DNA of 64,000 nucleotides, taken from NCBI RefSeq assembly GCF_000622005.1, contig NZ_JHWV01000005.1, positions 186,001-250,000 of the forward strand, read 5' to 3'. Each line of letters starts with the position of its first letter. Position 1 is the stretch's first letter. The notes under the pieces were generated by a model. That model searched no databases, was not told the origin of the DNA, and was given only the letters and a program-made list of their open reading frames with translations. The stretch comes from Anaerovibrio sp. RM50 (GTDB taxonomy: Bacteria; Bacillota; Negativicutes; Selenomonadales; Selenomonadaceae). Positions 8,795-17,335 of this stretch are shown piece by piece. The position numbers were made by a program, and so were the translations under genes.

Positions 8795-9790
8795 ATGTTA
8801 CATGAAAAAGTAATTTTGGTCACAGGCGGTACAGGTTCTTTTGGTAACACCTTCGTGCCCATGACATTAAAAAAATATAATCCAAAGAAGCTTATCATTT
8901 ATTCCCGGGACGAGATGAAGCAGTGGAATATGGCCAAGAAATTTCAGGGGGATGAAAGGGTAAGATTTTTTATTGGCGATGTGCGGGATAAAGATAGACT
9001 TTACCGTGCACTTGATGGGGTAGATTATGTTGTTCATGCTGCTGCCACTAAGATTGTCCCTACTGCCGAATACAACCCTTTTGAATGTATCAAGACAAAT
9101 GTTAATGGTGCTATGAATATTATTGATGCATGTATAGATAAGGGAGTTAAGCGGGTAGTAGCCTTGTCAACTGATAAAGCAAGTTCACCAATTAATTTAT
9201 ATGGTGCCACAAAACTGTGCTCGGATAAAGTCTTTATAGCGGGGAATTCTTATTCCGGTGGAAAGATAAAATTTGCGGTGGTACGATATGGTAATGTTAT
9301 GGGATCCCGTGGTTCTGTTATTCCGTTTTTTATGGAAATTGCCAAGACAGGGAAGTTGACTATTACTGATAAGCGTATGACCAGATTTATGATTTCTCTG
9401 GAGCAGGGTGTGGAATTGGTTTGGCATGCCTTTGATGACATGGAGGGAGGAGAGATTTATGTAAAGAAGATCCCATCCATGAATATTTGTGATATTGCCA
9501 CTGCTGTAGATGAAAAGGCTGAACAGGTTGAAATCGGTATCAGACCAGGCGAGAAGCTCCATGAGCAGATGATTGGTGTTGAGGATGCTCATTTTACTTA
9601 TGAGTATCCTGAGCATTTTAAGATTTTGCCGCAGATTTGCAATTGGGGAAGCATTGATACCATGATAAAAGGCGGTACCAGAGTGCCAGAGGGCTTCAGC
9701 TATACATCCGACAACAACAAGGAATGGATGACTATTCCAAAGCTTCAGGAGTGGATAGAGAAGAATCGCAGTAAAATCGGAAGTATTTAG
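8795..9790 (+). CDS. pseB: UDP-N-acetylglucosamine 4,6-dehydratase (inverting), PseB-like
   Basis: Extended short-chain dehydrogenase that makes a UDP-4-keto-6-deoxy-AltNAc-type intermediate, the first step of pseudaminic acid synthesis. It shows the NAD motif VTGGTGSFGNTF, then YSRDEMKQW, the catalytic region (VALSTDKASSPINLYGATKLCSDK, with the Y-x3-K pair), RYGNVMGSRGSVIPFF and MTRFMISLEQGV. These are hallmarks of PseB/FlaA1. The length of 331 residues is normal. The next genes encode a CMP-sugar transferase, an aminotransferase and a NeuB-type synthase, which supports a nonulosonic-acid role. The codon use is less AT-rich than in the two genes to the left, suggesting a different origin. 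Confidence 0.85.
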   Translation: MLHEKVILVTGGTGSFGNTFVPMTLKKYNPKKLIIYSRDEMKQWNMAKKFQGDERVRFFIGDVRDKDRLYRALDGVDYVVHAAATKIVPTAEYNPFECIKTNVNGAMNIIDACIDKGVKRVVALSTDKASSPINLYGATKLCSDKVFIAGNSYSGGKIKFAVVRYGNVMGSRGSVIPFFMEIAKTGKLTITDKRMTRFMISLEQGVELVWHAFDDMEGGEIYVKKIPSMNICDIATAVDEKAEQVEIGIRPGEKLHEQMIGVEDAHFTYEYPEHFKILPQICNWGSIDTMIKGGTRVPEGFSYTSDNNKEWMTIPKLQEWIEKNRSKIGSI

Positions 9791-9844
9791 GATTTTCTTG
9801 TCGATTATGGAGAAGTATAGTGTTTGGTTGAAATAGGTGTAAAG

Positions 9845-10573
9845 ATGACGGTAAATGCAATAATTCAAGCAAGGCGTGGCTCAACAAGATTTCCCAATAA
9901 AATTTTTGCTGATATTGATGGCAAGCCACTTTTATGGCATGTTGTAAACAGATTAACATATGCCAAAAACATAGACAAAATTGTAATAGCTACTACAACA
10001 AATACAGAAGATGACAAGACTGAGCAGTGGTGTAATGAGAATGATGTCTGCTGCTTCAGGGGTAGTGAAAATGATGTTTTGAACAGATACTATATGGCTT
10101 CACGTTCATTCCCGTCTGATGTGATTGTAAGGATTACGGCAGATGATCCCTTTAAGGAACCGGAGATTATTGATGCTGTGGTGTCAAAAATAGTGGATGA
10201 AGGATATGATCTGGCCACGAATAATTTTCCGCCATCTTTTCCGGAAGGTTTGGATTGTGAGGCTTTCACCAGAAGGGCTCTTGAATATATGGAAAAAATT
10301 TCAGAAGATGCCTTTGAGCGTGAGCATGTAACACAGTATATTTATCGCCATCCCGACAAATTCCGTATTGGTAATGTCAAATGTAACCAACAGTTGTCAT
10401 CACTGCGGTGGACCATAGATAATCTGGAAGATTATAAGATGGTAAAAAAAATATATGAGAACAGGGAAAAAACTGGAATATTGTTGATGGATGAGATTTT
10501 GGAAATATTAGAAAAAAATCCAGCCATTAAGGATATAAATTTAAAAGTTAAACGCAGTGCAATGTATCAGTGA
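9845..10573 (+). CDS. SpsF/NeuA-like cytidylyltransferase (CMP-sugar synthase)
   Basis: Nucleotidyltransferase predicted to activate a nonulosonic acid with CMP. The N-terminus AIIQARRGSTRFPNKIFADI is the CTP-binding motif of the SpsF/acylneuraminate cytidylyltransferase family, followed by IVIATTTNTEDD, GSENDVLNRYY and VIRITADDPF with the metal-binding acidic residue. The length of 242 residues matches SpsF. The ATG at 9845 is chosen over the upstream TTG at 9824 because AGGTG lies just before it. It sits between the PseB-like gene and a DegT aminotransferase, in the same operon. PseF itself is slightly different; this one looks more like SpsF of Bacillus. Confidence 0.8.
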   Translation: MTVNAIIQARRGSTRFPNKIFADIDGKPLLWHVVNRLTYAKNIDKIVIATTTNTEDDKTEQWCNENDVCCFRGSENDVLNRYYMASRSFPSDVIVRITADDPFKEPEIIDAVVSKIVDEGYDLATNNFPPSFPEGLDCEAFTRRALEYMEKISEDAFEREHVTQYIYRHPDKFRIGNVKCNQQLSSLRWTIDNLEDYKMVKKIYENREKTGILLMDEILEILEKNPAIKDINLKVKRSAMYQ

Positions 10574-10585
10574 AAGGACATAATT

Positions 10586-11779
10586 ATGGACAGATTTTCA
10601 TCATTGGAGAAAAAATATGTTATGGAGGTTTTGGACAATGAGTTTGCAACCTCAAAAAACTCCATATTTAATAATAAGCTCGAAAAGGCTTTTGCAGAAA
10701 AGTTTAATTCAAAGTATGCTATAGGGCACTGCAATGGAACGGCTACACTGCATGTGGCACTTTTGGCGTGTGGCGTGGGGCAAGGTGATGAAGTAATAGT
10801 CCCGGCGTTGACTATGTCATCTACATCCATTCCGGTGGTGCTCTGCGGGGCCATTCCTGTTTTTGCCGACAGTGATATTGATACCTTCCAGATTTCAGCT
10901 GACAGTATTGAAAAATGCATTACAGACAAAACAAAAGCTATTATTACCGTATCCTTGTATGGTCTTGCACCGGATTATGATAGGATTATTGCTTTGTGCA
11001 AAAAGCATAATATTGCCCTTATCGAGGATAATGCCGAGTGTTTCCTGGGAGAATATAAGGGAAAGCTTGTTGGTGAGTTTGGTGATTTTGCAAGCTTCAG
11101 CTTTCAGGCAAGTAAGCATCTGACCACAGGAGAAGGTGGTATGCTTATTACCAACAACGAGGAATTGGCAGATAAGGCCAGACGCTTGAATTGCCTTGGT
11201 TATGCAGGTGTTAGTGCGAAGCAGGGAAAGATTACACGAAATGACATACAGGACCCGAATTACAGCAGACATTTGTCCTTTGGATATAATTATCGTATGT
11301 CTGAGCTTCAGGCTGCATGTGCATTGGGACAGCTTGAAAGAGCGGATGATCTTGTCCAGCAGAGGATTGAAGTAGCGAAGATATTTGATGAGGCCGTTGA
11401 AAATCAGAATATTGTAAAGAAACAAGTCACACCATCTGATTGCAAAAATTCTTTCTGGACATACTGCCTTGTTTTGAATACTGATCAGCCTGATGTTGAT
11501 TGGTATCGTTTTCGTGATATTTTCCAGAAAAATGGCGGGGATGGATATTACGCAGCTTGGAAATTGTCCTATAATGAGCCGGCTTATAAGGAAATATTGC
11601 AGCCTATGCCTGGTGTGTGGCAAAAATATGATGAAACCTGTTGTCCAAATGCAGAATATCTCCAGAAGCGTATGATTCAGTTAAAAACAAATTACTGGAA
11701 TATTGAAGAAGCAAAGAGGCAGGCGGATATACTGAAGAAGACCATCGCTGAGTACAGTGAAACATGCGAAGGGAGATAA
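10586..11779 (+). CDS. DegT-family sugar aminotransferase, PseC/SpsC-position
   Basis: PLP-dependent transaminase expected to aminate the PseB product at C4. Motifs visible are NGTATLHVALLACGVGQGDE, VPALTMSSTSIPV, IALIEDNAECFLG, and the lysine loop SFQASKHLTTGEGG with the Schiff-base lysine at residue 177. The 397-residue length is a little longer than typical PseC, with an extra segment near LNCLGYAGVSAKQGKITRND. RBS AAAGGA lies 8 bases before the ATG. Its stop overlaps the neighbouring frame, and the synthase follows 5 bases later. The pathway position is inferred from order; the sequence alone could also fit other 4-amino sugars. Confidence 0.75.
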   Translation: MDRFSSLEKKYVMEVLDNEFATSKNSIFNNKLEKAFAEKFNSKYAIGHCNGTATLHVALLACGVGQGDEVIVPALTMSSTSIPVVLCGAIPVFADSDIDTFQISADSIEKCITDKTKAIITVSLYGLAPDYDRIIALCKKHNIALIEDNAECFLGEYKGKLVGEFGDFASFSFQASKHLTTGEGGMLITNNEELADKARRLNCLGYAGVSAKQGKITRNDIQDPNYSRHLSFGYNYRMSELQAACALGQLERADDLVQQRIEVAKIFDEAVENQNIVKKQVTPSDCKNSFWTYCLVLNTDQPDVDWYRFRDIFQKNGGDGYYAAWKLSYNEPAYKEILQPMPGVWQKYDETCCPNAEYLQKRMIQLKTNYWNIEEAKRQADILKKTIAEYSETCEGR

Positions 11780-11784
11780 TTGAG

Positions 11785-12846
11785 ATGGCTAAATTCAATC
11801 AAAATATAAAAATTGGAAATAAAATGCTTGGCCTCTATTATCCTACGTATTTTATTGCTGAGATAGGTGGCAATTTCGATGGTAGCATAGATAAGGCAAA
11901 AAGATTAATCGATGCGGCCAAGGAAGCAGGGGCTGACTGCGCGAAATTCCAGACATTTACAGCGGAAACTATCGTTTCTGAGGGCGGGTTCTCAAAAATG
12001 ACTCTCCATGGAGTACATGGTTCATGGGGACGTACTGTTTCTGAAGTTTTCAAAGATGTCGAATTTCCTGTGGAATGGCATCAGGAAATAGCTGATTATT
12101 GTAAAAATGTAGGTATTGATTTTTCTACGTCACCGTATTTCAAAGAGGCTGTGGATCTTTGTGCTGATATGAAGGTACCATTTATCAAGATTGGTTCCGG
12201 CGAGATAACATGGTTGGAGATGATTGAGTACACTGCCCGCAAGGGAATCCCAATTATGTTGGCAACTGGTGATGCGACCATGTCTGAGATAGATGAGGCA
12301 GTGCGTACAATAGAAAAGACGGGTAATAAGGATTTGGTTTTAATGCAGTGCATTACCAATTATCCTTCAAAGATTGACAGTGCAAATGTAAATGTTTTAA
12401 AGACTTATCAGAGTGCATTTGATTGCTTAACAGGCTACTCAGATCATTCTCCTGGCCATGTTGTGGCACTTGCATCTGTCGTTTTGGGAGCCAGAGTTAT
12501 TGAAAAGCATTTTACCTTGAATAAAAAGGATAAAGGCCCTGACCATCCACATTCTATGGAACCGAATGAGTTTAAGTTTATGGTCGACTCAATTCGGGAA
12601 GTGGAACGAGCTATGGGCAGTACCTGCAAAGAAGTGGTTGAGGAAGAGGCTGAGACAGTATATGTTCAGCGCCGTTGCCTTTATGCTAAAAATGATATAA
12701 AAAAGGGCCAAAAAATAACAGCAGAAGATTTGGACGTTTTGCGTCCTGCTTTGGGTATTCCGCCTAAATATAAGAATGTAGTTATTGGAAAAACTGCCAA
12801 TAAGGATATTCCGGCACGTGACCCTATTTTTTGGGAAGATATTTGA
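11785..12846 (+). CDS. NeuB/PseI/SpsE-family nonulosonic acid synthase
   Basis: Condenses phosphoenolpyruvate with a 6-carbon amino sugar to make a 9-carbon sialic-acid-like sugar. The N-terminal TIM barrel has FIAEIGGNFDGS, GADCAKFQTF, IKIGSGEITW, and the metal/PEP motif GYSDHSPG followed by GARVIEKHFTL and GPDHPHSMEP. The last 75 residues form the SAF (antifreeze-like) lid (YVQRRCLYAKNDIKKGQ, then LRPALGIPPK). The ATG at 11785 is used, since GGGAGA precedes it; an ATG at 11764 overlaps the aminotransferase end. Whether the product is pseudaminic, legionaminic or sialic acid cannot be read here, so no symbol is given. Confidence 0.85.
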   Translation: MAKFNQNIKIGNKMLGLYYPTYFIAEIGGNFDGSIDKAKRLIDAAKEAGADCAKFQTFTAETIVSEGGFSKMTLHGVHGSWGRTVSEVFKDVEFPVEWHQEIADYCKNVGIDFSTSPYFKEAVDLCADMKVPFIKIGSGEITWLEMIEYTARKGIPIMLATGDATMSEIDEAVRTIEKTGNKDLVLMQCITNYPSKIDSANVNVLKTYQSAFDCLTGYSDHSPGHVVALASVVLGARVIEKHFTLNKKDKGPDHPHSMEPNEFKFMVDSIREVERAMGSTCKEVVEEEAETVYVQRRCLYAKNDIKKGQKITAEDLDVLRPALGIPPKYKNVVIGKTANKDIPARDPIFWEDI

Positions 12847-12936
12847 TTGATGAAGAGGATGGATAGAAATCTGATGGATAAACAACCTAAATATGGTTGT
12901 TGGGGGATGGCTATCCATCTTTTTATGGAGAAAACT

Positions 12937-13536
12937 ATGATAACGGACAGAGAGAAAATAATCGCTATTGTGGATAATGATTGCTTTTCAAAATCTGATG
13001 CTGCAGTTTTGTTGGAAGGGGATGGCTTTTTTCGTGTAAATAAGGCTGTTGAACTATATAAAAATGGTTTGGTTTCTAAAATAGTGTTTAGCGGTAATGT
13101 GGTTGACAAAGATTATGGAAGTTATCCATTTGAGGAAATAAAACCGCTGTTATTGCAAAATGGCGTTAAGGAAATTGATCTTATTCACGAGAATAAATCA
13201 ACCCAGACACGCCAGCAGGCCGTTGAAGTTATCAGTTTGGCTGAAAAAATGGGATGGAAGAAACTGGCATTGGTTGCTTCAAGTGATCACCAATATAGGG
13301 CATATTTGACATTTTTACGTGAAATAATAGACAAAAAGAGTGATATAATCTTATATAATACACCCGCAAGACAATTAAAATGGTTTCAAGATGCTGGCTG
13401 GGGAATGCGTATAGACCGTCTGGCAGGGGAGTTTGACCGAATAGAGAAATATACAGGACTGGGGCATCTGGCAACGGTTGATGAGGTAATTGAATATCAA
13501 AAAAGGAAGGAAGCTTTTACAGATGAATCATATTAG
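12937..13536 (+). CDS. YdcF/SanA-like DUF218 protein
   Basis: About 199 residues of the DUF218 (YdcF/ElyC/SanA) fold. It opens with IIAIVDNDCFSKSDAAVLLEGDG and continues with RVNKAVELYKNGLVSKIVFSG, NKSTQTRQQAVEVISLAEKMGWKKLALVAS and DHQYRAYLTF. These match the conserved R-x3-A-x-L, T-x-N/T-x2-A and SD-x2-H-x2-R blocks of that family. There is no membrane anchor. The GGAGA site before the ATG at 12937 supports this start; a longer frame begins at 12847 but its extra 30 residues look unconserved. The protein overlaps the next gene by 14 bases. Family function is poorly known; in this operon it may handle a nucleotide or sugar intermediate (inference). Confidence 0.65.
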   Translation: MITDREKIIAIVDNDCFSKSDAAVLLEGDGFFRVNKAVELYKNGLVSKIVFSGNVVDKDYGSYPFEEIKPLLLQNGVKEIDLIHENKSTQTRQQAVEVISLAEKMGWKKLALVASSDHQYRAYLTFLREIIDKKSDIILYNTPARQLKWFQDAGWGMRIDRLAGEFDRIEKYTGLGHLATVDEVIEYQKRKEAFTDESY

Positions 13537-14140
13537 TGAACTTGATGCAAAAAGTATAATGGGAAATAATATGATTGGCCGTGAGGAAATTGCCAAACTG
13601 ACTGGTATGAGTTTACGTTCAGGGGAGCTTATACCGGAGATACAATACTCAAGGGAAGAGCTGGAAAAAAAGAAAGAGGATTATATTCTTATATTGGGTG
13701 TTAGCCAATTTGAGGATGGAACCCCGGTTACCATACGTAATTTAAAGAAAAGAATGGGGATGGATCCTAATATTACAGAACCTTGCTTTTATAATCAGGA
13801 TTGGTATGATAAGGAAGACTTTATTGATATTCCAATGAAGGACGGATGGTTCCTCATACGAAAAGAAGTGTATGAAAACAGCAGAGCAGTTCAGCCTGGG
13901 GAATTGATGGAAAAAATCAATTTTCCATCCGCCATTAATTGTACCTATGCGTTTTTTGTGTCTTGGTATGTTTTAGGCATAAAGCTGTGGTATCATGACT
14001 TTGTATGGTGCAGTGACACAGATCATAATGGAGATAGAATATATGTGGGCAAATATCATGATGTGGATGGTGTCAACAAGAATGGATTTAGTATCCATAG
14101 ACACCTTGCATTGAGACCTTGTTATGGTTGTATTGACTAA
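13523..14140 (+). CDS. Unrecognised protein at the end of the nonulosonic-acid operon
   Basis: A 205-residue protein of unknown family. The first 50 residues (HISELDAKSIMGNNMIGREE, then IAKLTGM) look like a small helical, possibly HTH-like, segment. The C-terminal half is rich in aromatic and acidic residues, with a dense stretch of likely conserved residues: WYHDFVWCSDTDHNGDRIYV and NKNGFSIHRHL. The Cys-Ser-Asp-Thr-Asp run and two later histidines could bind a metal or act catalytically. The ATG at 13523 is preceded by AAGGAAG. It lies where pse clusters carry pseG or pseH, but resembles neither. It is the last intact gene before the insertion-sequence scar. Confidence 0.5.
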   Translation: MNHISELDAKSIMGNNMIGREEIAKLTGMSLRSGELIPEIQYSREELEKKKEDYILILGVSQFEDGTPVTIRNLKKRMGMDPNITEPCFYNQDWYDKEDFIDIPMKDGWFLIRKEVYENSRAVQPGELMEKINFPSAINCTYAFFVSWYVLGIKLWYHDFVWCSDTDHNGDRIYVGKYHDVDGVNKNGFSIHRHLALRPCYGCID

Positions 14141-14159
14141 GCAAAGTGCTTGACAATGT

Positions 14160-14339
14160 CAATTTCCAAAAGCCGAATACCAGCGCTGTATTGTCCACCA
14201 GGAATGCAATACCTTAAAATATGTGGCAGATAAAGACCGCAAGGAATTTGCAACTAATCTAAATAGCATTTACCACGCAGTTACCGAGGAACAGGGCCGC
14301 AAAAACCGTGATGCTGTTACCGAAAAATGTAAGTGTTAG
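14160..14339 (+). pseudogene. IS256-family transposase fragment (middle part)
   Basis: One frame from about 14163 reads FPKAEYQRCIVHQ, then NTLKYVADKDRKEFAT, LNSIYHAVTEEQGRKNRDAV and TEKCK before a stop. This is the central part of an IS256 (mutator-type) transposase. The start, the first catalytic aspartates and the C-terminus are absent here. The matching C-terminal piece lies 880 bases downstream on the same strand, separated by an IS21 remnant. Confidence 0.8.
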
Positions 14340-14340
14340 A

Positions 14341-14410
14341 GTCGGTCGAAATTAGCCATTCGGGGGTGGCCATAATTATCCAATTTTAGTCGGTATAAAA
14401 ATAGCCATTC
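14341..14410. repeat. IS21-like terminal repeat region
   Basis: Two copies of a short direct motif, GTCGGTCGAAATTAGCCATT and GTCGGTATAAAAATAGCCATT, lie 50 bases apart directly before the istA remnant. IS21-family elements carry such multiple short repeats at their ends. A related pair occurs at 28968-29035. Confidence 0.55.
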
Positions 14411-14434
14411 CTTTTTTCATTCGTTTCCTCTAAA

Positions 14435-15220
14435 ATGGAAAGTGACCAATCAACCCAGCTGGAAGTAGACAATGTGAATGATATAAAAGGTAATGGCTTA
14501 GTGCCAATTATAGCACAAGCTTTAGAAGTAATGGAAGCCAATATACCTTTAGATAAGGTAAATCTTGCAGAGTTTGGCAGATTAGCTGGATTATCTCGCA
14601 GCAAGCTGCGTACTTTAAAGAAGAATGGCTTCCAAAGCGGTGTCAAATCTAAATTACCATGTGTTAAGCGTAAAGGAAATCTTGATTCGTTTAAAAAGTT
14701 ATTAATACTTACTTGAAGCAGGGAGTAACAAATTCAGCTGTTATTTTTCTCCGAGCTTAAGAAAGAAGGTTTCACTGGCGGTCTAACTATTGTAAAAAAC
14801 TATATATCCAGCAATAAAGAACTTGTTCCTGCTAAACGGATTATTGTGGCCCCTCCAAGCAGTCGTGGTAGACGGTATAACACACGACCAGGAGAAGCAT
14901 TCCCGATGGACTGGGGCTTTACCAAGGATGTTGATCCATTGGGCAAAGAATACCAAGTAGCATGTTTTGCTGTTGTTTGCCACCACTGCTGCTCAGTCTA
15001 TAAAGAGTTTTTCTCCAGTGCCAAACAGGATAATATATTCATTGGCTTGGTAAGGGCATTTGACTGGCTTGGGGTTCCGAAATATATCCTTACAGACAAC
15101 ATAAAAAGTGTTGTTATTAAACGCGATATTGAAGGCCATCCTATCTGGAACAATGACTATGAAGCCTTTATGAACACGGTTGGCTTTTAAGACTACGCTA
15201 TTTAAGCTCAGACATCCTTT
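14435..15220 (+). pseudogene. IS21-family transposase (istA) remnant, frameshifted
   Basis: The first part, from the ATG at 14435, carries an HTH-type region (LAEFGRLAGLSRSKLRTLKK). Frame breaks near 14700-14740 lead to SELKKEGFTGGLTIVKNYIS and then the integrase core (GEAFPMDWGFTKDVDPLGKE and YILTDNIKSVV, the DDE positions). A further slip near 15187 leads into FKTTLFKLRHPF, where the match stops abruptly. The last catalytic glutamate region and the whole of istB are gone, so the element is dead. The break at 15220 abuts an IS256 C-terminus. Confidence 0.75.
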
Positions 15221-15423
15221 TTTACTACTAACGCTATTGAAAGTCTCAATTCCAGCTACAGACACCTTAACCGCTAGCGTAGCGTTTTCCCGGATTCACA
15301 GGCCTTGATGAAGGCACTGTATCTTGCTACTTTGGAAGCCACTAAAAAATGGACTATGCCGATTCGTAATTGGGGACGTGTATAAGGCGAATTAAGTATT
15401 ATGTACGAAGACCGGCTTGAATA
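15221..15423 (+). pseudogene. IS256-family transposase C-terminal fragment
   Basis: The + frame reads FTTNAIESLNSSYRHLNR, stop, RSVFPDSQALMKALYLATLE, ATKKWTMPIRNWGRV, stop, GELSIMYEDRLE. This is the conserved C-terminus of IS256 transposases with two in-frame stops. It is best read as the far side of the gene whose middle part is at 14160-14339. About 35 residues between the two pieces are missing. Confidence 0.8.
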
Positions 15424-15551
15424 CAAGGCTATTTCTTGTTACAGCTTTATTAAAATTGAGGTCTGGTATAATGGTCCCAAGAATTTAGACCAGTACTTTA
15501 TTTTTTAAGCGTGCATGATATAGTAATTAGTAATGAATGGAGGTTACTATC

Positions 15552-15889
15552 ATGCCGAAAAGGAAATACACTGCTGAATTCAAGAGCAGAATTATCATCG
15601 CTATTTTGCAAGGCGAAAAAAATTTAATGTCATATGTTCTGAAAACAATTTAACTCCCAATATGGTTCGTAAGTGGAAACAGGACTTCTTGCAGAACGCC
15701 CATCTTGTATTTGATGCAGCACCTGAGCAAAAGATAGCTCAGAGGAAGGAGTCTGACCTGAAGAAGAAAAACGATCAAATGCTAAAAACCATTGGTCAAC
15801 TGACCCTGGAACGTGATTTTCTTCAGGACTGCTTTCGCCAAGTTGGAGAACCAATCCCAGAAATCCCGGAGTTTAATTCAAAAGGATAA
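15552..15889 (+). pseudogene. IS3-family orfA, frameshifted at an A run
   Basis: An N-terminal helix-turn-helix protein of the element. It starts at the ATG at 15552 after GGAGG (PKRKYTAEFKSRIIIAILQG). It then leaves frame at a run of seven A residues near 15620. The expected protein resumes one frame over as FNVICSENNLTPNMVRKWKQ and continues to a leucine-rich coil ending near 15889. One missing A explains the break. A polymerase slippage site at the A run is a weaker alternative. Confidence 0.7.
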
Positions 15890-16700
15890 AGGCATTTCTA
15901 TCCGCAGGCAATGTGAACTCCTGGGCATTAACCGTTCAAGCCTGTATTATGCGCCATCTGAGCCAGATCCATCGGCCAATGCTCTGGATGAGGCTATAAT
16001 GGCCCGTATTGATTACTGGCATACAGCATTGCCATATTTAGGCTCCAGAAAGCTTGTCATTAAGCTAAATGAAGATGGTTATCCTGTCAAGCGAAAGATT
16101 GTAAGACGCTTAATGCAAAAGATGGGTATATATGCCATTTATCCCAAGCCTAATCTGTCGGCACGTAACTTTAAAGAAGCTATCGTCCCATATCTGCTCA
16201 GAAATTACAATGTGGCATTTCCAAATCAGGTATTGTCTATTGATATAACCTACATCCCAATGCCTCACGGGCATATGTATCTGACCGCCATAATAGACTG
16301 GTACAGCCGCAGGATTGTAGGCCACTATCTATCCGACAGTCTTGATACAGAGTCTGTCATATACGCAGTAAGGGAAGCTGTTAAGGAGTGTGGTATCCCA
16401 GCAATTATTAATTCAGATCAAGGTAGCCAGTTTACCAGTGATACCTATAAGCAATTACTAAAAGACCTTGGCATTCGTCAAAGTATGGATGGCAAGAGCC
16501 GTTGGGCTGATAACATCATGATAGAAAGGTGGTTCCGTAGTCTAAAGACTGAACAGATTTATCCCAATGAGTATGATTCGCCCAGGGAATTGCGTAAGCT
16601 GATTAACGACTATGTGGACACATATAACAGTCTTCGTCCACATGAGGCACTGAACTACAAAGTACCAGATGAGATTTTTTATAGCTGTTTTGCAGCTTAG
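15813..16700 (+). CDS. IS3-family transposase orfB (DDE integrase)
   Basis: Catalytic subunit of the IS3 element. The frame is intact from IQKDKGISIRRQCELLGI to the end, and the first residues overlap the end of orfA. The helix region NRSSLYY leads to the integrase core. The DDE residues are seen in VLSIDITYIPM, INSDQGSQFTS, and RWADNIMIERWFRSLKTEQI (final Glu). In these elements orfB is normally reached by a -1 frameshift from orfA; here the phase relation would need +1, so a second small indel may exist or orfB is translated on its own. The true N-terminus is uncertain. Confidence 0.8.
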   Translation: MIFFRTAFAKLENQSQKSRSLIQKDKGISIRRQCELLGINRSSLYYAPSEPDPSANALDEAIMARIDYWHTALPYLGSRKLVIKLNEDGYPVKRKIVRRLMQKMGIYAIYPKPNLSARNFKEAIVPYLLRNYNVAFPNQVLSIDITYIPMPHGHMYLTAIIDWYSRRIVGHYLSDSLDTESVIYAVREAVKECGIPAIINSDQGSQFTSDTYKQLLKDLGIRQSMDGKSRWADNIMIERWFRSLKTEQIYPNEYDSPRELRKLINDYVDTYNSLRPHEALNYKVPDEIFYSCFAA

Positions 16701-16937
16701 TATTATACTGTGTTATGACACTCTTAAAATTTTAAAAAGTGGTCTTGACAGGGGGCCCATTATATGGAGCCAGTCCTCAGTTTGTTGAGTTGTCCCAAAT
16801 TACAGCTAAGAAAAATGCTGGAAACGGTTTCACCCAATTCCAGCACAATTATGAAATATATAGTTTTTATTGCCATATAAGACTCTATTTACAGAGTTTT
16901 TTTCACAGGCTCTTCTGTTTACATATCACCCCCCGAC

Positions 16938-17335
16938 TCACTTTTTTATTAATGGAACTATTTTTTGTTCAATATTATTAATACAACTATTACACATATT
17001 ATTTGAGGTAAATCCGTAAAGATGCTGTTTCCTCAAATCCACCATGACCTCCGAATTCCATGCGTCAACGCCAGCTATTATTTTTTTAGCAACTGATTTG
17101 AACTTCATCTCAAGTAGTTTTTCAGCCACCTAGCGGGCTTCGCATCAGTGGCTGCCTTACTTTCTTGGGCATGGATAGCTTTAAGCATCATTGCTGCTTC
17201 ACGTACTTTTCCTATTGGAACAACTGAAAAACATTGCAATAAAAGTGAATGATACACCTTTGATACTTGGGTATAGGATATACTTCCGCGATTGTTTCAA
17301 GCATTCCAAAATTCTTGTCACCAATAAAATCCTCA
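16938..17335 (-). pseudogene. Second IS256-family transposase remnant
   Basis: On the - strand, read from about 17335 downwards, are FIGDKNFGMLETIAEV, YPIPKYQRCIIHFYCNVF, a frame slip, VVPIGKVREAAMMLKAIHAQ, ESKAATDAKP, and another slip into AEKLLEMKFKSVAKKIIAGV. These follow the order of IS256-type transposases of the HFYRNVFS subgroup, which differs from the + strand remnant nearby. Both ends are missing. The rest of 16765-17474 holds no recognisable gene. Confidence 0.65.

Larger units (their letters stand above)
15467..16764 (+). mobile_element. IS3-family insertion sequence, nearly complete
   Basis: An element of about 1.3 kb bounded by imperfect inverted repeats. The left end, TATAATGGTCCCAAGAATTT, matches the reverse complement of the right end, TATAATGGGCCCCCTGTCAA, and both continue into AGACCA. 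Inside are orfA (with a frame break) and a full-length orfB. No clear target duplication was seen. The right end is taken at 16764. Confidence 0.75.

Noticed and set aside
9197-9868. 223-codon - strand open frame opposite pseB
   Set aside because: Mirror of a clear SDR gene and no plausible protein features.
16739-16981. Small + strand open frame across the IS3 right end
   Set aside because: It starts inside the inverted repeat and has no family features.
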